Source of the DNA: Svornostia abyssi
GTDB lineage: Bacteria; Actinomycetota; Thermoleophilia; Solirubrobacterales; Solirubrobacteraceae
NCBI GenBank assembly: GCA_024666565.1
Contig: CP088295.1
Span: forward strand, 2,604,001-2,668,000
Direction: 5' to 3'
DNA: 64,000 nt
The notes under the pieces were generated by a model that was not told the origin of the DNA, ran no database searches, and saw only the letters and a list, made by a program, of their open reading frames with translations. Position numbers and translations under genes: made by a program. Of this stretch, positions 8,634 through 16,948 are shown in pieces. Position 1 is the first letter of the stretch. Each line of letters starts with the position of its first letter.

Positions 8634-9500
8634 ATGTGTCGATGGATGGCGTGGCACGGGCAGCCGATGCTCCTCGAGGAGCTGCTGTTCAAACCCGAGC
8701 ACGGCCTCGTCGAGCAGAGCCTGCATTCCCGCATGGGCGCGGAGACGACGAACGGGGACGGCTTCGGCGTCGGCTGGTACGACGACGAGCCCGAACCGGG
8801 CGCGTACCGCAGCGTGCAGCCGGCCTGGGGCGACGCGAACCTCCGGCATCTCGCCGGGCACATCCGCTCGCCGCTGTTCCTCTCCCATGTGCGCGCGACC
8901 TCCGGCACGCCCATCCAGCAGACGAACTGCCACCCGTTCCACCACCAGCGCTGGCTGTTCGTCCACAACGGCGTCATCGCGGGCTTCCACGACCTGCGCC
9001 GCGACCTCATGCTCGCCGTCGACCCCGCGCTCTTCCCGCACATCCAGGGCTCGACGGACTCCGAGGTCCTCTTCTATCTCGCGCTGACGCAGGGGCTCGT
9101 CGACGACCCGATCGCGGCGCTCGAGCGCACGCTGGGCATCGTCGAAGCCGTCGCGAGCAGTCACGGCGTCGAGGGCGCCGTGCAGGCGAGCATCGGCGTG
9201 AGCGACGGCGAGCGGCTGTGGGCCGTCCGCTATGCGACCTCCGAGACGCCGCGCACGCTGTTCGTCTCCGCCGACGTCGACGCGGTGCGGCGCCAGCACC
9301 CCGACCGGGAGCGGTTGCAGATGCTCAGCGAGGGAGACCGCATCGTCGTCTCCGAACCGCTCGTCGACCTCGCGGGCGCCTGGCACGAGCTGCGGCCGTC
9401 CTCGGCGCTCGCGGTCGACCCTGACGGCACGCTGCATCACCGCAGGTTCCATCCCGCCGCGCCCGCGGAGCACGCCTGGGAACCGCTCACCGCGGCCTGA
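8634..9500 (+). CDS. Class II glutamine amidotransferase (EgtC/YafJ type)
   Basis: 288 residues, an Ntn-type glutamine amidotransferase domain standing alone. Cys2 (MCRWMAWHG) becomes the N-terminal nucleophile after Met removal; further family marks are GDGFGVGWY, SHVRATSGTP, NCHPF, FVHNGVIAGF and the GSTDSE loop. Relatives include EgtC, which hydrolyses a gamma-glutamyl bond in ergothioneine synthesis, and YafJ. No other ergothioneine genes are near, so the actual amide substrate is open. ATG 8634 is preceded by AAGGATG, a weak ribosome site. Confidence 0.88.
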   Translation: MCRWMAWHGQPMLLEELLFKPEHGLVEQSLHSRMGAETTNGDGFGVGWYDDEPEPGAYRSVQPAWGDANLRHLAGHIRSPLFLSHVRATSGTPIQQTNCHPFHHQRWLFVHNGVIAGFHDLRRDLMLAVDPALFPHIQGSTDSEVLFYLALTQGLVDDPIAALERTLGIVEAVASSHGVEGAVQASIGVSDGERLWAVRYATSETPRTLFVSADVDAVRRQHPDRERLQMLSEGDRIVVSEPLVDLAGAWHELRPSSALAVDPDGTLHHRRFHPAAPAEHAWEPLTAA

Positions 9501-9515
9501 ACGCGTCAGGCCGCG
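9491..9515. terminator. Palindrome containing both stop codons of a convergent gene pair
   Basis: CGCGGCCTGA (9491-9500) pairs perfectly with TCAGGCCGCG (9506-9515) around acgcg. The TGA of the amidotransferase and the TGA (as TCA) of the monooxygenase are the inner ends of the stem. It probably acts as a short bidirectional terminator. There is no T-tract. Confidence 0.5.
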
Positions 9516-11002
9516 ACGGGCTCCGGCGCCGGAGCCCGGACGGGCTCGAGGTCGTACTCGGCCACGCGGAAGTCCCGCGTCTCGCGCCGGAACGCCGACG
9601 ACAGGCCTGGGTAGAGCGTGCGGTTGCGGCCGGTGTCGTCGAGGTACCAGCTGTTGCAGCCGCCCGACAGCCAGACCGTGTCGGCCATCCGTGCCTGAAT
9701 GCGGTCGTTGTAGCGCCGCTGCGCGTCGGCGCGGACCTCCGCGACGGCCATCCCGCGCGCGTCGAGCTCGCGGAGCATCTCCATGACGTAGTGGACCTGG
9801 CTCTCGATCATGTAGACCTGCGACGTGCTGCCGGTGCCGGTGTTCGGCCCGCAGAGGAATGCGAGGTTGGGGAACCCGGCGACGGTCGTGCCGCGGTGTG
9901 CCTCGATGCCCCGGCTCCACAGCTCCCGCAGTGACACGCCGTTTCGGCCGCGGATGTCGGTGCCGTTGAACGACCCCTCGATGTCGAAGCCCGTGCCGCA
10001 GACGATGACGTCGACCTCGTGCTCGGTGCCGTCCCCGGCGACGAGGCCGCGCGGGAACACCTCCACGATCCCGCCGGTCTGCACCGTGACGTTCTCGCGC
10101 GCGAGGGCCGGGTACCAGTCGTTGGCGACGAGGATGCGCTTGCAGCCCAGCCGGTACTCGGGCGTGAGCTTGCGCCGCAGGTCGGGGTCGCTGATCGCGC
10201 GGCGGATGTTCCACCGCGCGACGGCCTCCAGGCCGCGCAGCAGCGCCGGGCGGCGCGTGATCGGGATGGCCAGGCTCTCGGTGATCCCGAAGATCACGCC
10301 TCGCAGCGCCTTCTGCGTGGCGGGGACGTGGCGGAAGAGCCACCGCTCGAAGGCCGGGATCCGGTGATCGAGCTTGGGCATGACCCACGGCGGGGTCCGC
10401 TGGAAGACGGTGAGGTGCTCGGCCTGCCGGGCGACGCGCGGCACGAGCTGGATGGCGCTGGCGCCCGTGCCGATGACGGCGACGCGCTTGCCCTCGAGCT
10501 CGACGTCGTGGTTCCAGTCGGCGGAGTGGAACACAGGGCCGCGGAAGCTGTCCAGCCCGGGGACCTTCGGGAACGACGGCTGTGTCAGGCCGCCGAACCC
10601 GCCGATGAGCATCCGGCAGGTCAGGAGCGGCTCGCCGGCGGCCTCGACGGTCCAGCGCTGCGTGGCGTCGTCCCAGGCGGCGCCCGTCATCTCGGTCTGC
10701 AGGCGCAGGTGCGGACGGATGCCGAAGCGGTCGGTGACGTCCTCCATGTAGGCGCGCAGTTCGCCGCTGCGGGCGTAGAGGTGCGACCAGTCGGGGTTCG
10801 GCGCGGCGCTCAGCGAGTACAGCGGCGTGGGAACGTCGCACGCGCAGCCCGGGTAGTGGTTGTCCCGCCAGGTGCCGCCGACGCTGTCGGCGCGCTCAAG
10901 GACCACGAAGTCGTGCCGGCCGGCCTGGCGCAGCGCGATCGCCATCGCCAGACCCGAGAAACCCGAGCCGACGATCGCGATGTCGTGATGGGGAAGATCC
11001 AT
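9506..11002 (-). CDS. Flavin-binding monooxygenase, Baeyer-Villiger type
   Basis: 498 residues. The N-terminal FAD site GSGFSG (about 12-17), the second nucleotide site GTGASA (about 180, NADPH) and between them the Baeyer-Villiger signature FRGPVFHSADW (FxGxxxHxxxW) are all present. The enzyme would insert oxygen next to a ketone, or oxidise a heteroatom, using NADPH and O2. Baeyer-Villiger enzymes often pair with an esterase that opens the ester, and an alpha/beta hydrolase lies directly upstream in the same direction. GAGGAG precedes ATG 11002. A 32-bp palindrome at 11021-11052 lies in its leader, so repressor control is likely. Confidence 0.92.
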   Translation of the reverse strand: MDLPHHDIAIVGSGFSGLAMAIALRQAGRHDFVVLERADSVGGTWRDNHYPGCACDVPTPLYSLSAAPNPDWSHLYARSGELRAYMEDVTDRFGIRPHLRLQTEMTGAAWDDATQRWTVEAAGEPLLTCRMLIGGFGGLTQPSFPKVPGLDSFRGPVFHSADWNHDVELEGKRVAVIGTGASAIQLVPRVARQAEHLTVFQRTPPWVMPKLDHRIPAFERWLFRHVPATQKALRGVIFGITESLAIPITRRPALLRGLEAVARWNIRRAISDPDLRRKLTPEYRLGCKRILVANDWYPALARENVTVQTGGIVEVFPRGLVAGDGTEHEVDVIVCGTGFDIEGSFNGTDIRGRNGVSLRELWSRGIEAHRGTTVAGFPNLAFLCGPNTGTGSTSQVYMIESQVHYVMEMLRELDARGMAVAEVRADAQRRYNDRIQARMADTVWLSGGCNSWYLDDTGRNRTLYPGLSSAFRRETRDFRVAEYDLEPVRAPAPEPVAA

Positions 11003-11020
11003 GGTGAGCTCCTCGCAGCG

Positions 11021-11052
11021 ATGTACACGACTGTACGTACAGCCGTGTACAT
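11021..11052. promoter_or_regulatory. 32-bp palindrome before the monooxygenase gene (operator candidate)
   Basis: The left half ATGTACACGACTGTAC and the right half GTACAGCCGTGTACAT are reverse complements except for one base. The outer 8-mer ATGTACAC recurs at 11933-11940 upstream of the hydrolase gene. Size and symmetry suit a TetR-type homodimer or a pair of dimers. It lies 19-50 bp upstream of the monooxygenase ATG. Confidence 0.7.
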
Positions 11053-11073
11053 TCGCGGGAGCTCAGTCTGGTG

Positions 11074-11902
11074 TCAAGCGGGTGCGGCGGAGCGCGCGGG
11101 CTGCTGCGCGTCGACGCGGGCCGTGAACTCCAGGATCGTGCGGCTCACGAGCGCCGGGTCGTCCCAGTGGGGGGAGGTGACCCAGGCGGGGGAGATCGAC
11201 GAACTCCGCGTCGGGCAGCAGGCGGTGCAGCCGGGCCGAGTAGCGCGTGGGCGGCAGGACGCGGTCGCGCGTGCCCCACGCGATGCGCACGGGGGCCTCG
11301 AACGGCTCGAGCTCGTCGAAGTGCTGCGTCTTGGCGGCCTCGAGGACCTCGAGCGTCACCGCGCAGTTCGCGGCGCCCTGCATGAGGGAGTACGCGTCGG
11401 CGGCCGAGAGCTGGTCGGGCCGGGCGATGATGTCGCGCAGCGCGGCGCGGCGCAGGCGCGGACGGGCCGCGACCATCCGCATCTGCCGGCGCCCGTACTG
11501 CGAGCTGTAGTGCATGCGCAGGAACAGCCGCCGGACGCGCTTGGCCTCGGGCGTGTTGTGCTCCCAGCCGCCGGCGGGGCACAGCCCGGTGACGGAGAGG
11601 GCGCGGCCTCGTGCCGCCAGGGCCAGCGCGAGCCAGCCGCCGAGCGAGTTGCCGACGAGGTGCGCGCGCTCGATCCCGGCGTCGTCGAGGATGCGCTCGA
11701 CCTGCGGCAGCATCGTGTCCCACGAGAACTCCGACGAGAGCGGGTCGCCGCCGTGGTGGCCGGGGAGCGTCGGCGCGAAGACCTCATGCCGGGCCTCGAG
11801 GGCGGGCAGGATCGGCGTCCACGTCCGCCACGTGTCCGTGAAGCCGTGCAGTAGGACGAGCGGCGTGCCCTCGCCGCCCCGGTGAGAAGCAGTGACCTCC
11901 AT
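11074..11902 (-). CDS. Alpha/beta hydrolase, frame broken by an apparent +1 indel at 11169-11174
   Basis: About 275 residues when repaired. It shows the oxyanion region LLHGFTDTWRTW, the nucleophile elbow GNSLGG (Ser about residue 85), the acid segment WGTRDRVLPP and the catalytic His in LPRLGH. After that His the frame fails: one base removed from six consecutive G (plus strand 11169-11174) restores HWDDPALVSRTILEF and a TGA at 11074. ATG 11902 (MEVTASHRGGEG) has TAGGAT 8 nt upstream (11911-11916), a leaderless-type promoter. It may hydrolyse the ester made by the adjacent Baeyer-Villiger enzyme; both share the ATGTACAC motif. Confidence 0.82.
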
Positions 11903-11932
11903 GGGCGGCGATCCTACCGATCGGTCGGAGTG

Positions 11933-11940
11933 ATGTACAC
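11933..11940. promoter_or_regulatory. ATGTACAC half-site upstream of the hydrolase gene
   Basis: This 8-mer is identical to the outer arm of the palindrome at 11021-11052. It falls 16 bp upstream of the proposed -10 (11911-11916), that is in the -35 zone, where a bound repressor would block polymerase. It has only a weak second arm (TGCACAC as a direct repeat at 11944-11950), so affinity may be lower. Confidence 0.45.
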
Positions 11941-12147
11941 CCCTGCACACTCCTGACGGTCCTGGCCCATACGTCGAGAAGCCCCGTCGCATCTGGATCG
12001 CACCCCGACCGCGGGATACGATTCCTCCATCAGCTTCGCTCTGTCTACCGGTGTATTGGAGACGCGGTGGACGGGCGACACTTGCGACCACACGATGGGG
12101 GTGGCGGAGATCGACACCGTGACGACCGCGCAGGCGGCAGGAGCCCG

Positions 12148-13884
12148 ATGACGGCTGCGTACAAGACGTTCGCGAGCGTGCTCGCCGCGAACGCCGAGCG
12201 CAACGCCGACGGACTGGCGTTCACGTTCATCAGCGACAAGGGCGACACCGTCGTCACCAACCTCGAGCTCTACGAGCGCGCGCAGGCGATTGCGCGACGG
12301 CTGCGCGAGACGCTCCCGATCGGGGCCCGGACGATGATCCTCTTCCCGCCGGGGATCGATTACGTGGCGTCGGTGTTCGGCTGCTTCGCCGCGGGCGTCA
12401 TCGGCGTGTCGGCCGTCCCGCCGCACCCGGCGCGCCTGCACCGCACATTGCCGCGCCTGCTCGCCATCGCCGAGGACGCCGACGTCGAGGCGGTCCTCAC
12501 GACCGAGGCGATCAAGGAGACCGCGCAGCCGATGCTCGCCGGGGGCGGCGACACGCCGCTGGCGAAGGCGGAGTGGATCGCGGCGGACGACGCCGCGGTC
12601 GACGCGCTGCGTTCCGGCAGCGACGCGTACGTCGACGAGGTCAGCGAGGTCGCGTTCCTGCAGTACACGTCGGGGTCCACCGCGACGCCGCGCGGCGTGA
12701 TGCTCACGCAGACGAACCTGCTGGAGAACTCCGCGTCGATCACCCGGCACTTCGGGATGCACAAGGACAGCGTCGGCTTCATCTGGCTGCCGCCGTACCA
12801 CGACATGGGGCTCATCGGCGGCATCCTGCAGCCGGTCTTCCTCGGCGTGCACTGCGCGCTGATGAACCCGCTCGCGGTCATCAAGCGCCCGGAGGCGTGG
12901 CTGCACGGCATCCACAAGTTCGGCGCGACCGTCAGCGGCGGCCCGAACTTCGCGTACGACCTGTGCGTCAAGCGCATCGACGAGGAGAAGCTCGAGGGGC
13001 TGGACCTGTCGACCTGGGAGGTCGCCTTCAACGGCGCCGAGCCTGTGCGGGCCTCGACGCTGAAGGCGTTCAGTGAGCGCTTCGCGCCGTACGGGTTCCG
13101 TCACGAGGCGCACCTGCCCTGCTACGGCCTGGCCGAGGGCACGCTGATCATCACCGGCAAGCCGCACACCGAGCCGCCGCGGATCACGGAGTTCGACGCG
13201 GCCGAGCTCGAGGCCGGCCGTGCGGAGATCCTCGAGGACAGCGAGCGCTCGATGCCGCTCGTCAGCTCGGGCGTGACCGACGACCTGCACGACGTGCTCA
13301 TCGTCGACGCGACGCACCGCACGCCGCTGGCCGACGGCCACATCGGCGAGGTGTGGATCCACGGCCCCAGCGTCGCGGCCGGCTACTGGCGCCGCGACGA
13401 GGAGAACGCCGACCTGTTCGGCGCGCGGCTCGCCGAGGACGACGGGCGCGAGTGGCTGCGCTCCGGCGACCTGGGCACGATCGTCGACGGCGAGCTGTTC
13501 ATCGTCGGCCGGTCGAAGGATCTCCTCATTGTGCGCGGGCGCAACATCCACCCGCATGACGTCGAGGAGGCCGCCGAATCGGCCAGCGCCCTGCTGCGCC
13601 CGCACTGCAGCGCGGCGTTCCCGGTGTCGCTCGACGACCCGAGTCACGTGTCGATGGCGCTGGAGATCGACGAGCCGGCGGAGGACGACGATCTCGACGA
13701 GCTCATCGCCGCCATCCGGGTGCAGGTCTCACGCGCGCTGGAGCTCAAGCTCCAGGGCGTGGCGCTCGTGCCGGCCGGCAGCGTGCCGAAGACGACGAGC
13801 GGCAAGGTGCAGCGGCGGCTCTGCCGCCAGCAGCTCCTCGACGGCGAGATCGAGCCGATCGCCGCCTGGCACGCTGACGTCTGA
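12148..13884 (+). CDS. Fatty acyl-AMP ligase (FAAL/FadD32-like)
   Basis: 578 residues of the adenylate-forming superfamily. ATP/P-loop A3 motif YTSGSTATPRGV (about 170-181), GPNFAYDLC, the GLAEGT motif (A5) and SGDLG (A7) are seen, with the C-terminal lysine region KTTSGKVQRR. The subtype is FAAL rather than acyl-CoA ligase by its sequence style (WLPPYHDMGLIGGILQP and PARLHRTLPRL). FAALs activate long-chain acids to acyl-adenylates and pass them to an acyl carrier protein or polyketide synthase, neither of which is in this window. ATG 12148 follows a GGCAGGAG ribosome site. The 245-bp upstream gap holds only the hydrolase promoter and nothing else recognised. Confidence 0.9.
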   Translation: MTAAYKTFASVLAANAERNADGLAFTFISDKGDTVVTNLELYERAQAIARRLRETLPIGARTMILFPPGIDYVASVFGCFAAGVIGVSAVPPHPARLHRTLPRLLAIAEDADVEAVLTTEAIKETAQPMLAGGGDTPLAKAEWIAADDAAVDALRSGSDAYVDEVSEVAFLQYTSGSTATPRGVMLTQTNLLENSASITRHFGMHKDSVGFIWLPPYHDMGLIGGILQPVFLGVHCALMNPLAVIKRPEAWLHGIHKFGATVSGGPNFAYDLCVKRIDEEKLEGLDLSTWEVAFNGAEPVRASTLKAFSERFAPYGFRHEAHLPCYGLAEGTLIITGKPHTEPPRITEFDAAELEAGRAEILEDSERSMPLVSSGVTDDLHDVLIVDATHRTPLADGHIGEVWIHGPSVAAGYWRRDEENADLFGARLAEDDGREWLRSGDLGTIVDGELFIVGRSKDLLIVRGRNIHPHDVEEAAESASALLRPHCSAAFPVSLDDPSHVSMALEIDEPAEDDDLDELIAAIRVQVSRALELKLQGVALVPAGSVPKTTSGKVQRRLCRQQLLDGEIEPIAAWHADV

Positions 13885-13890
13885 CGCCGT

Positions 13891-15087
13891 TCACCGCTGG
13901 GCTGCGGCGCCGAGGCGTCGCAGCCCTTCGGCCAGCTCGTCCGGCGTGTGCGTGACGAACGAGAAGCGCAGCGTGCGTGGGTCGGGATCGGTGCCGACCT
14001 GGAACGGGGCGCCAGGCACGAAGGCCACGCCCCGCTCGATCGCGGCGCGCAGGAGCTGCGTCGCGTCCCAGCCCTCGGGAAGCCGCGCCCAGACGAACAT
14101 GCCGCCCGCCGGGCGGTTCCACGTCGAGCCCTCGGGCAGCGCATCATGGAGCCCGGCCAGCAGCGCGTCGCGCCGCTCGCCGTACAGCGCGCGGACGGTG
14201 TGCAGGTGCGCGTCGAGGTCCAGCCGGGCCATGGCGCCGGCGGCGGCCTCCTGGTCGATCGTCGACGTATGCAGGTCGGCGGCCTGCTTGGCGACGATGA
14301 GCTGCGCGCGCAGCGCCTCGGGCATGCGGGTGTAGCCGAGCCGCAGGCCCGGGGCCAGGACCTTCGAGAGCGAGGAGATGTGGATGGTGCGGTCGGCGGC
14401 GTCGTCGAGCGCGGCGATGGGCGGGAGGGCGGAGCCCTCGTACCGCAGTTCCCCGTACGGGTCGTCCTCGAGGATCCAGAGCCCCAGGTCGGCGGCGATG
14501 CGCGCGATGGCGTCGCGGCGCGACGCGGGCAGCGTGCGGCCCGACGGGTTCTGGAAGTTCGGCATCGTGTAGAGCAGCTTCGGCCGGTGCTCACGCACGG
14601 CGGTCTCCAGCGCGTCGGGCAGCAGTCCGTCGTCGTCGCACGGCACGCCGACGACGTGTGCGCCCGCCATGCCGAACCGCTGCAGCGCGGCGAGGTACGT
14701 CGGGTCCTCGACGAGGACGGTGTCGCCGGGTTCGAGCAGCACATCGCAGACGAGGCCGAGCGCCTGCTGTGAGCCGGTGCAGACGAGGAGCTCTTCGCCC
14801 GCCGTCGGCAGGCCGCGGGCCGTCAGCCGCCGGGCATGGGCGGCGCGCAGCCCGGGGTGGCCCTCCGTGGTCGAGTACTGCAGCGCGCGGCGGGCCCCGT
14901 CGCCGGCGAGCGCCTCGGCGAACGCCGCGCGGATCTCGTCGGCCGGGAACGTGTCCGGCGAGGGCAGGCCGCCCGCGAGCGAGATGACGTCGCCCTGCGC
15001 AGTCAGCGCGAGGATCTCGCGGACCGGGGATGATGCGACCGCGGCCAGACGGGCGGCGGGGAGTGGTGGATCGGCGGCCATCGGCAC
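13891..15087 (-). CDS. PLP-dependent aminotransferase, class I/II (LysN/ARO8-like)
   Basis: 398 residues of fold-type I aminotransferase. ISLAGGLPSPDTFP is the usual N-terminal substrate segment, LLVCTGSQQALGL the cofactor-binding turn, MPNFQNPSG holds the conserved Asn, EDDPYGELRY the Asp that pairs with the pyridine N, and SSLSKVLAPGLRLGY the Schiff-base Lys. The group includes 2-aminoadipate and aromatic aminotransferases; no DNA-binding MocR domain is present. Convergent with the FAAL (6-bp gap) and divergent from the oxidoreductase starting at 15132. Confidence 0.9.
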   Translation of the reverse strand: MPMAADPPLPAARLAAVASSPVREILALTAQGDVISLAGGLPSPDTFPADEIRAAFAEALAGDGARRALQYSTTEGHPGLRAAHARRLTARGLPTAGEELLVCTGSQQALGLVCDVLLEPGDTVLVEDPTYLAALQRFGMAGAHVVGVPCDDDGLLPDALETAVREHRPKLLYTMPNFQNPSGRTLPASRRDAIARIAADLGLWILEDDPYGELRYEGSALPPIAALDDAADRTIHISSLSKVLAPGLRLGYTRMPEALRAQLIVAKQAADLHTSTIDQEAAAGAMARLDLDAHLHTVRALYGERRDALLAGLHDALPEGSTWNRPAGGMFVWARLPEGWDATQLLRAAIERGVAFVPGAPFQVGTDPDPRTLRFSFVTHTPDELAEGLRRLGAAAQR

Positions 15088-15131
15088 CCCCGACTCTCGC
15101 AGGTCGCGTCCCCCGAACGCAGGAGCCCCCC

Positions 15132-16130
15132 GTGCCGCACACCAGCCGTGAGATCCAGCTCGCCAGCCGTCCCGTCGGCGAGCCGACGCCCGAGAACTTC
15201 CGTCTCATCGAGGTCGAGGTGCCGGACCCAGGGCCCGGCGAGGTGCTCGTCCGGAACACCTTCATGTCGGTTGACCCGTACATGCGCGGGCGCATGAACG
15301 ACGTGAAGTCCTACGTCCCGCCGTTCGCACTGGACGAGCCGATGCAGGGCGGCGCGGTCGGCGAGGTCGTCGCCTCCAACGACGACGAGCTCGCGGTCGG
15401 CGACACGGTGGTGCACATGTCGGGCTGGCGCGAGTACGCGGTGCTGCACGGCAAGGCCTGCAAGAAGATCCCCGCCGACCTGGCGTCCGCGTACCTCGGG
15501 GTCCTCGGCATGCCGGGCCTCACCGCCTACGTCGGCCTGCTCGACGTCGCCGAGCTGCGCGACGACGACATCGTGTTCGTCTCGGGTGCCGCGGGCGCGG
15601 TCGGCTCGCTCGCCGGGCAGATCGCCAAGCTGCGCGGCCACACCGTCATCGGCAGCGCAGGTGGGCCGGAGAAGGTCGCGCACGTCGTCGACGATCTGGG
15701 CTTTGACGCCGCGATCGACTACCGCAGGGGCGACCTGCCCGGTCAGCTGCGCGACGTCGCGCCGAAGGGCATCGACGTCTACTTCGACAACGTGGGCGGC
15801 GACCACCTCGAGGCGGCGATCGGCCACATGCGCCCGCACGGCCGGATCGCGCTGTGCGGGCTGATCTCGATGTACAACGCGACGGAGCTCCCGCCCGGCC
15901 CGAACAACATGATGCAGGTCGTCGGCCGCCGCATCACGATCCGCGGGTTCATCGTCACCGACCACGCCGCCCGCGCGGCCGACTTCGAGCGCGACGTCAG
16001 CGCGTGGGTGCGCAACGGGGACATCGTCGTGCGCGAGACGGTCGTGGAGGGCATCGAGCGTGCGCCCGAGGCGTTCCTCGGCCTGCTGCGCGGCGCGAAC
16101 ACGGGGAAGATGCTCGTGCGCCTGTCGTGA
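15132..16130 (+). CDS. NADP-dependent medium-chain oxidoreductase (PTGR/curA-like)
   Basis: 332 residues of the zinc-free MDR family. The N-terminal catalytic lobe contains FMSVDPYMRGRMND, a hallmark of the leukotriene B4 dehydrogenase/2-alkenal reductase group; the Rossmann lobe has VSGAAGAVGSLAGQIAKLRG and DVYFDNVGGDHLEAAI. The enzymes reduce the C=C bond of enones with NADPH. GTG 15132 (VPHTSREIQLAS) is chosen because CAGGAG precedes it and an upstream start would overlap the divergent aminotransferase. Substrate not determined. Confidence 0.9.
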   Translation: MPHTSREIQLASRPVGEPTPENFRLIEVEVPDPGPGEVLVRNTFMSVDPYMRGRMNDVKSYVPPFALDEPMQGGAVGEVVASNDDELAVGDTVVHMSGWREYAVLHGKACKKIPADLASAYLGVLGMPGLTAYVGLLDVAELRDDDIVFVSGAAGAVGSLAGQIAKLRGHTVIGSAGGPEKVAHVVDDLGFDAAIDYRRGDLPGQLRDVAPKGIDVYFDNVGGDHLEAAIGHMRPHGRIALCGLISMYNATELPPGPNNMMQVVGRRITIRGFIVTDHAARAADFERDVSAWVRNGDIVVRETVVEGIERAPEAFLGLLRGANTGKMLVRLS

Positions 16131-16148
16131 TCGGCACGCGGGGCGCGC

Positions 16149-16790
16149 TCAGCGGCGGCGGACGCCCGTCGCCGCGGTGGCCGCGCCCAGCGCCATGTAC
16201 ACCGCGGCGGTGCCGTACTTCGACGCGCGCGCCACGCGTGCGCCCGCGCGCCCGCGGAACCGGTCGGCGAGGGTGCCGCTGGCCAGCGCGTAGAGCGCGT
16301 CGGTGCAGAGCGCCAGCGCGACGAACACGGAGCCCAGCGCCTGCAGCGCCACGCTGCCCTGGGCGGGGTCGATGAACTGCGGCAGGAAGGCGACGAAGAA
16401 CACGGCCGTCTTCGGGTTCAGCGCCGCGACGAGCACGCCCTGACCGATGATGCGCCCGCGTGGCACCGTGGGCGTCTCGGTCACCGCGCCCGCGATCGCC
16501 TCATCCGGGGCGCGCAGGCGCATGAGGCCCAGCCACACGAGATAGGCGGCGCCTGCGTAGCGCAGCACGTCGAAGGCCAGCGCCGACGACGCGACGAGCG
16601 CCGACAGCCCGAGCGCGGCCCACAGCACCTGGACCATGTTGCCGCCCCCGACCCCGAGGACGGAGAGCAGGCCGGCCCGCCGCCCCTGGTCGACGCTGCG
16701 CGCGACGATGTACAGGACACCCGGCCCCGGGATCAGGACGAGGACGAGCGCGGCGAGCACGAACAGGCCCAGGGTGTGCGGCTCGGGCAT
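16149..16790 (-). CDS. LysE/RhtB family amino acid exporter
   Basis: 213 residues with about six hydrophobic segments. The N-terminal LIPGPGVLYIVARSVDQGRRAG and the later LNPKTAVFFVAFLPQFI are signatures of the LysE superfamily. It probably exports an amino acid or related compound by proton exchange; the cargo is unknown. ATG 16790 has TACCAT (16797-16802, minus strand) 6 nt upstream and no ribosome site. Convergent with the oxidoreductase gene. Confidence 0.9.
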   Translation of the reverse strand: MPEPHTLGLFVLAALVLVLIPGPGVLYIVARSVDQGRRAGLLSVLGVGGGNMVQVLWAALGLSALVASSALAFDVLRYAGAAYLVWLGLMRLRAPDEAIAGAVTETPTVPRGRIIGQGVLVAALNPKTAVFFVAFLPQFIDPAQGSVALQALGSVFVALALCTDALYALASGTLADRFRGRAGARVARASKYGTAAVYMALGAATAATGVRRR

Positions 16791-16948
16791 CCGCCGATGG
16801 TACGCCGGAAACCGCCCGATTGCGCCTCCCCGGAAATCGGTATGCGCGGGTACCTACGGTGGTGTAAGTTGCCCTCGACCCCGGGGCGCGCGAAGGCGTA
16901 GCCTCCCGGGCAGGAGTCGTCCCAACAACTCGGGGGAGTCAGTCGCAG

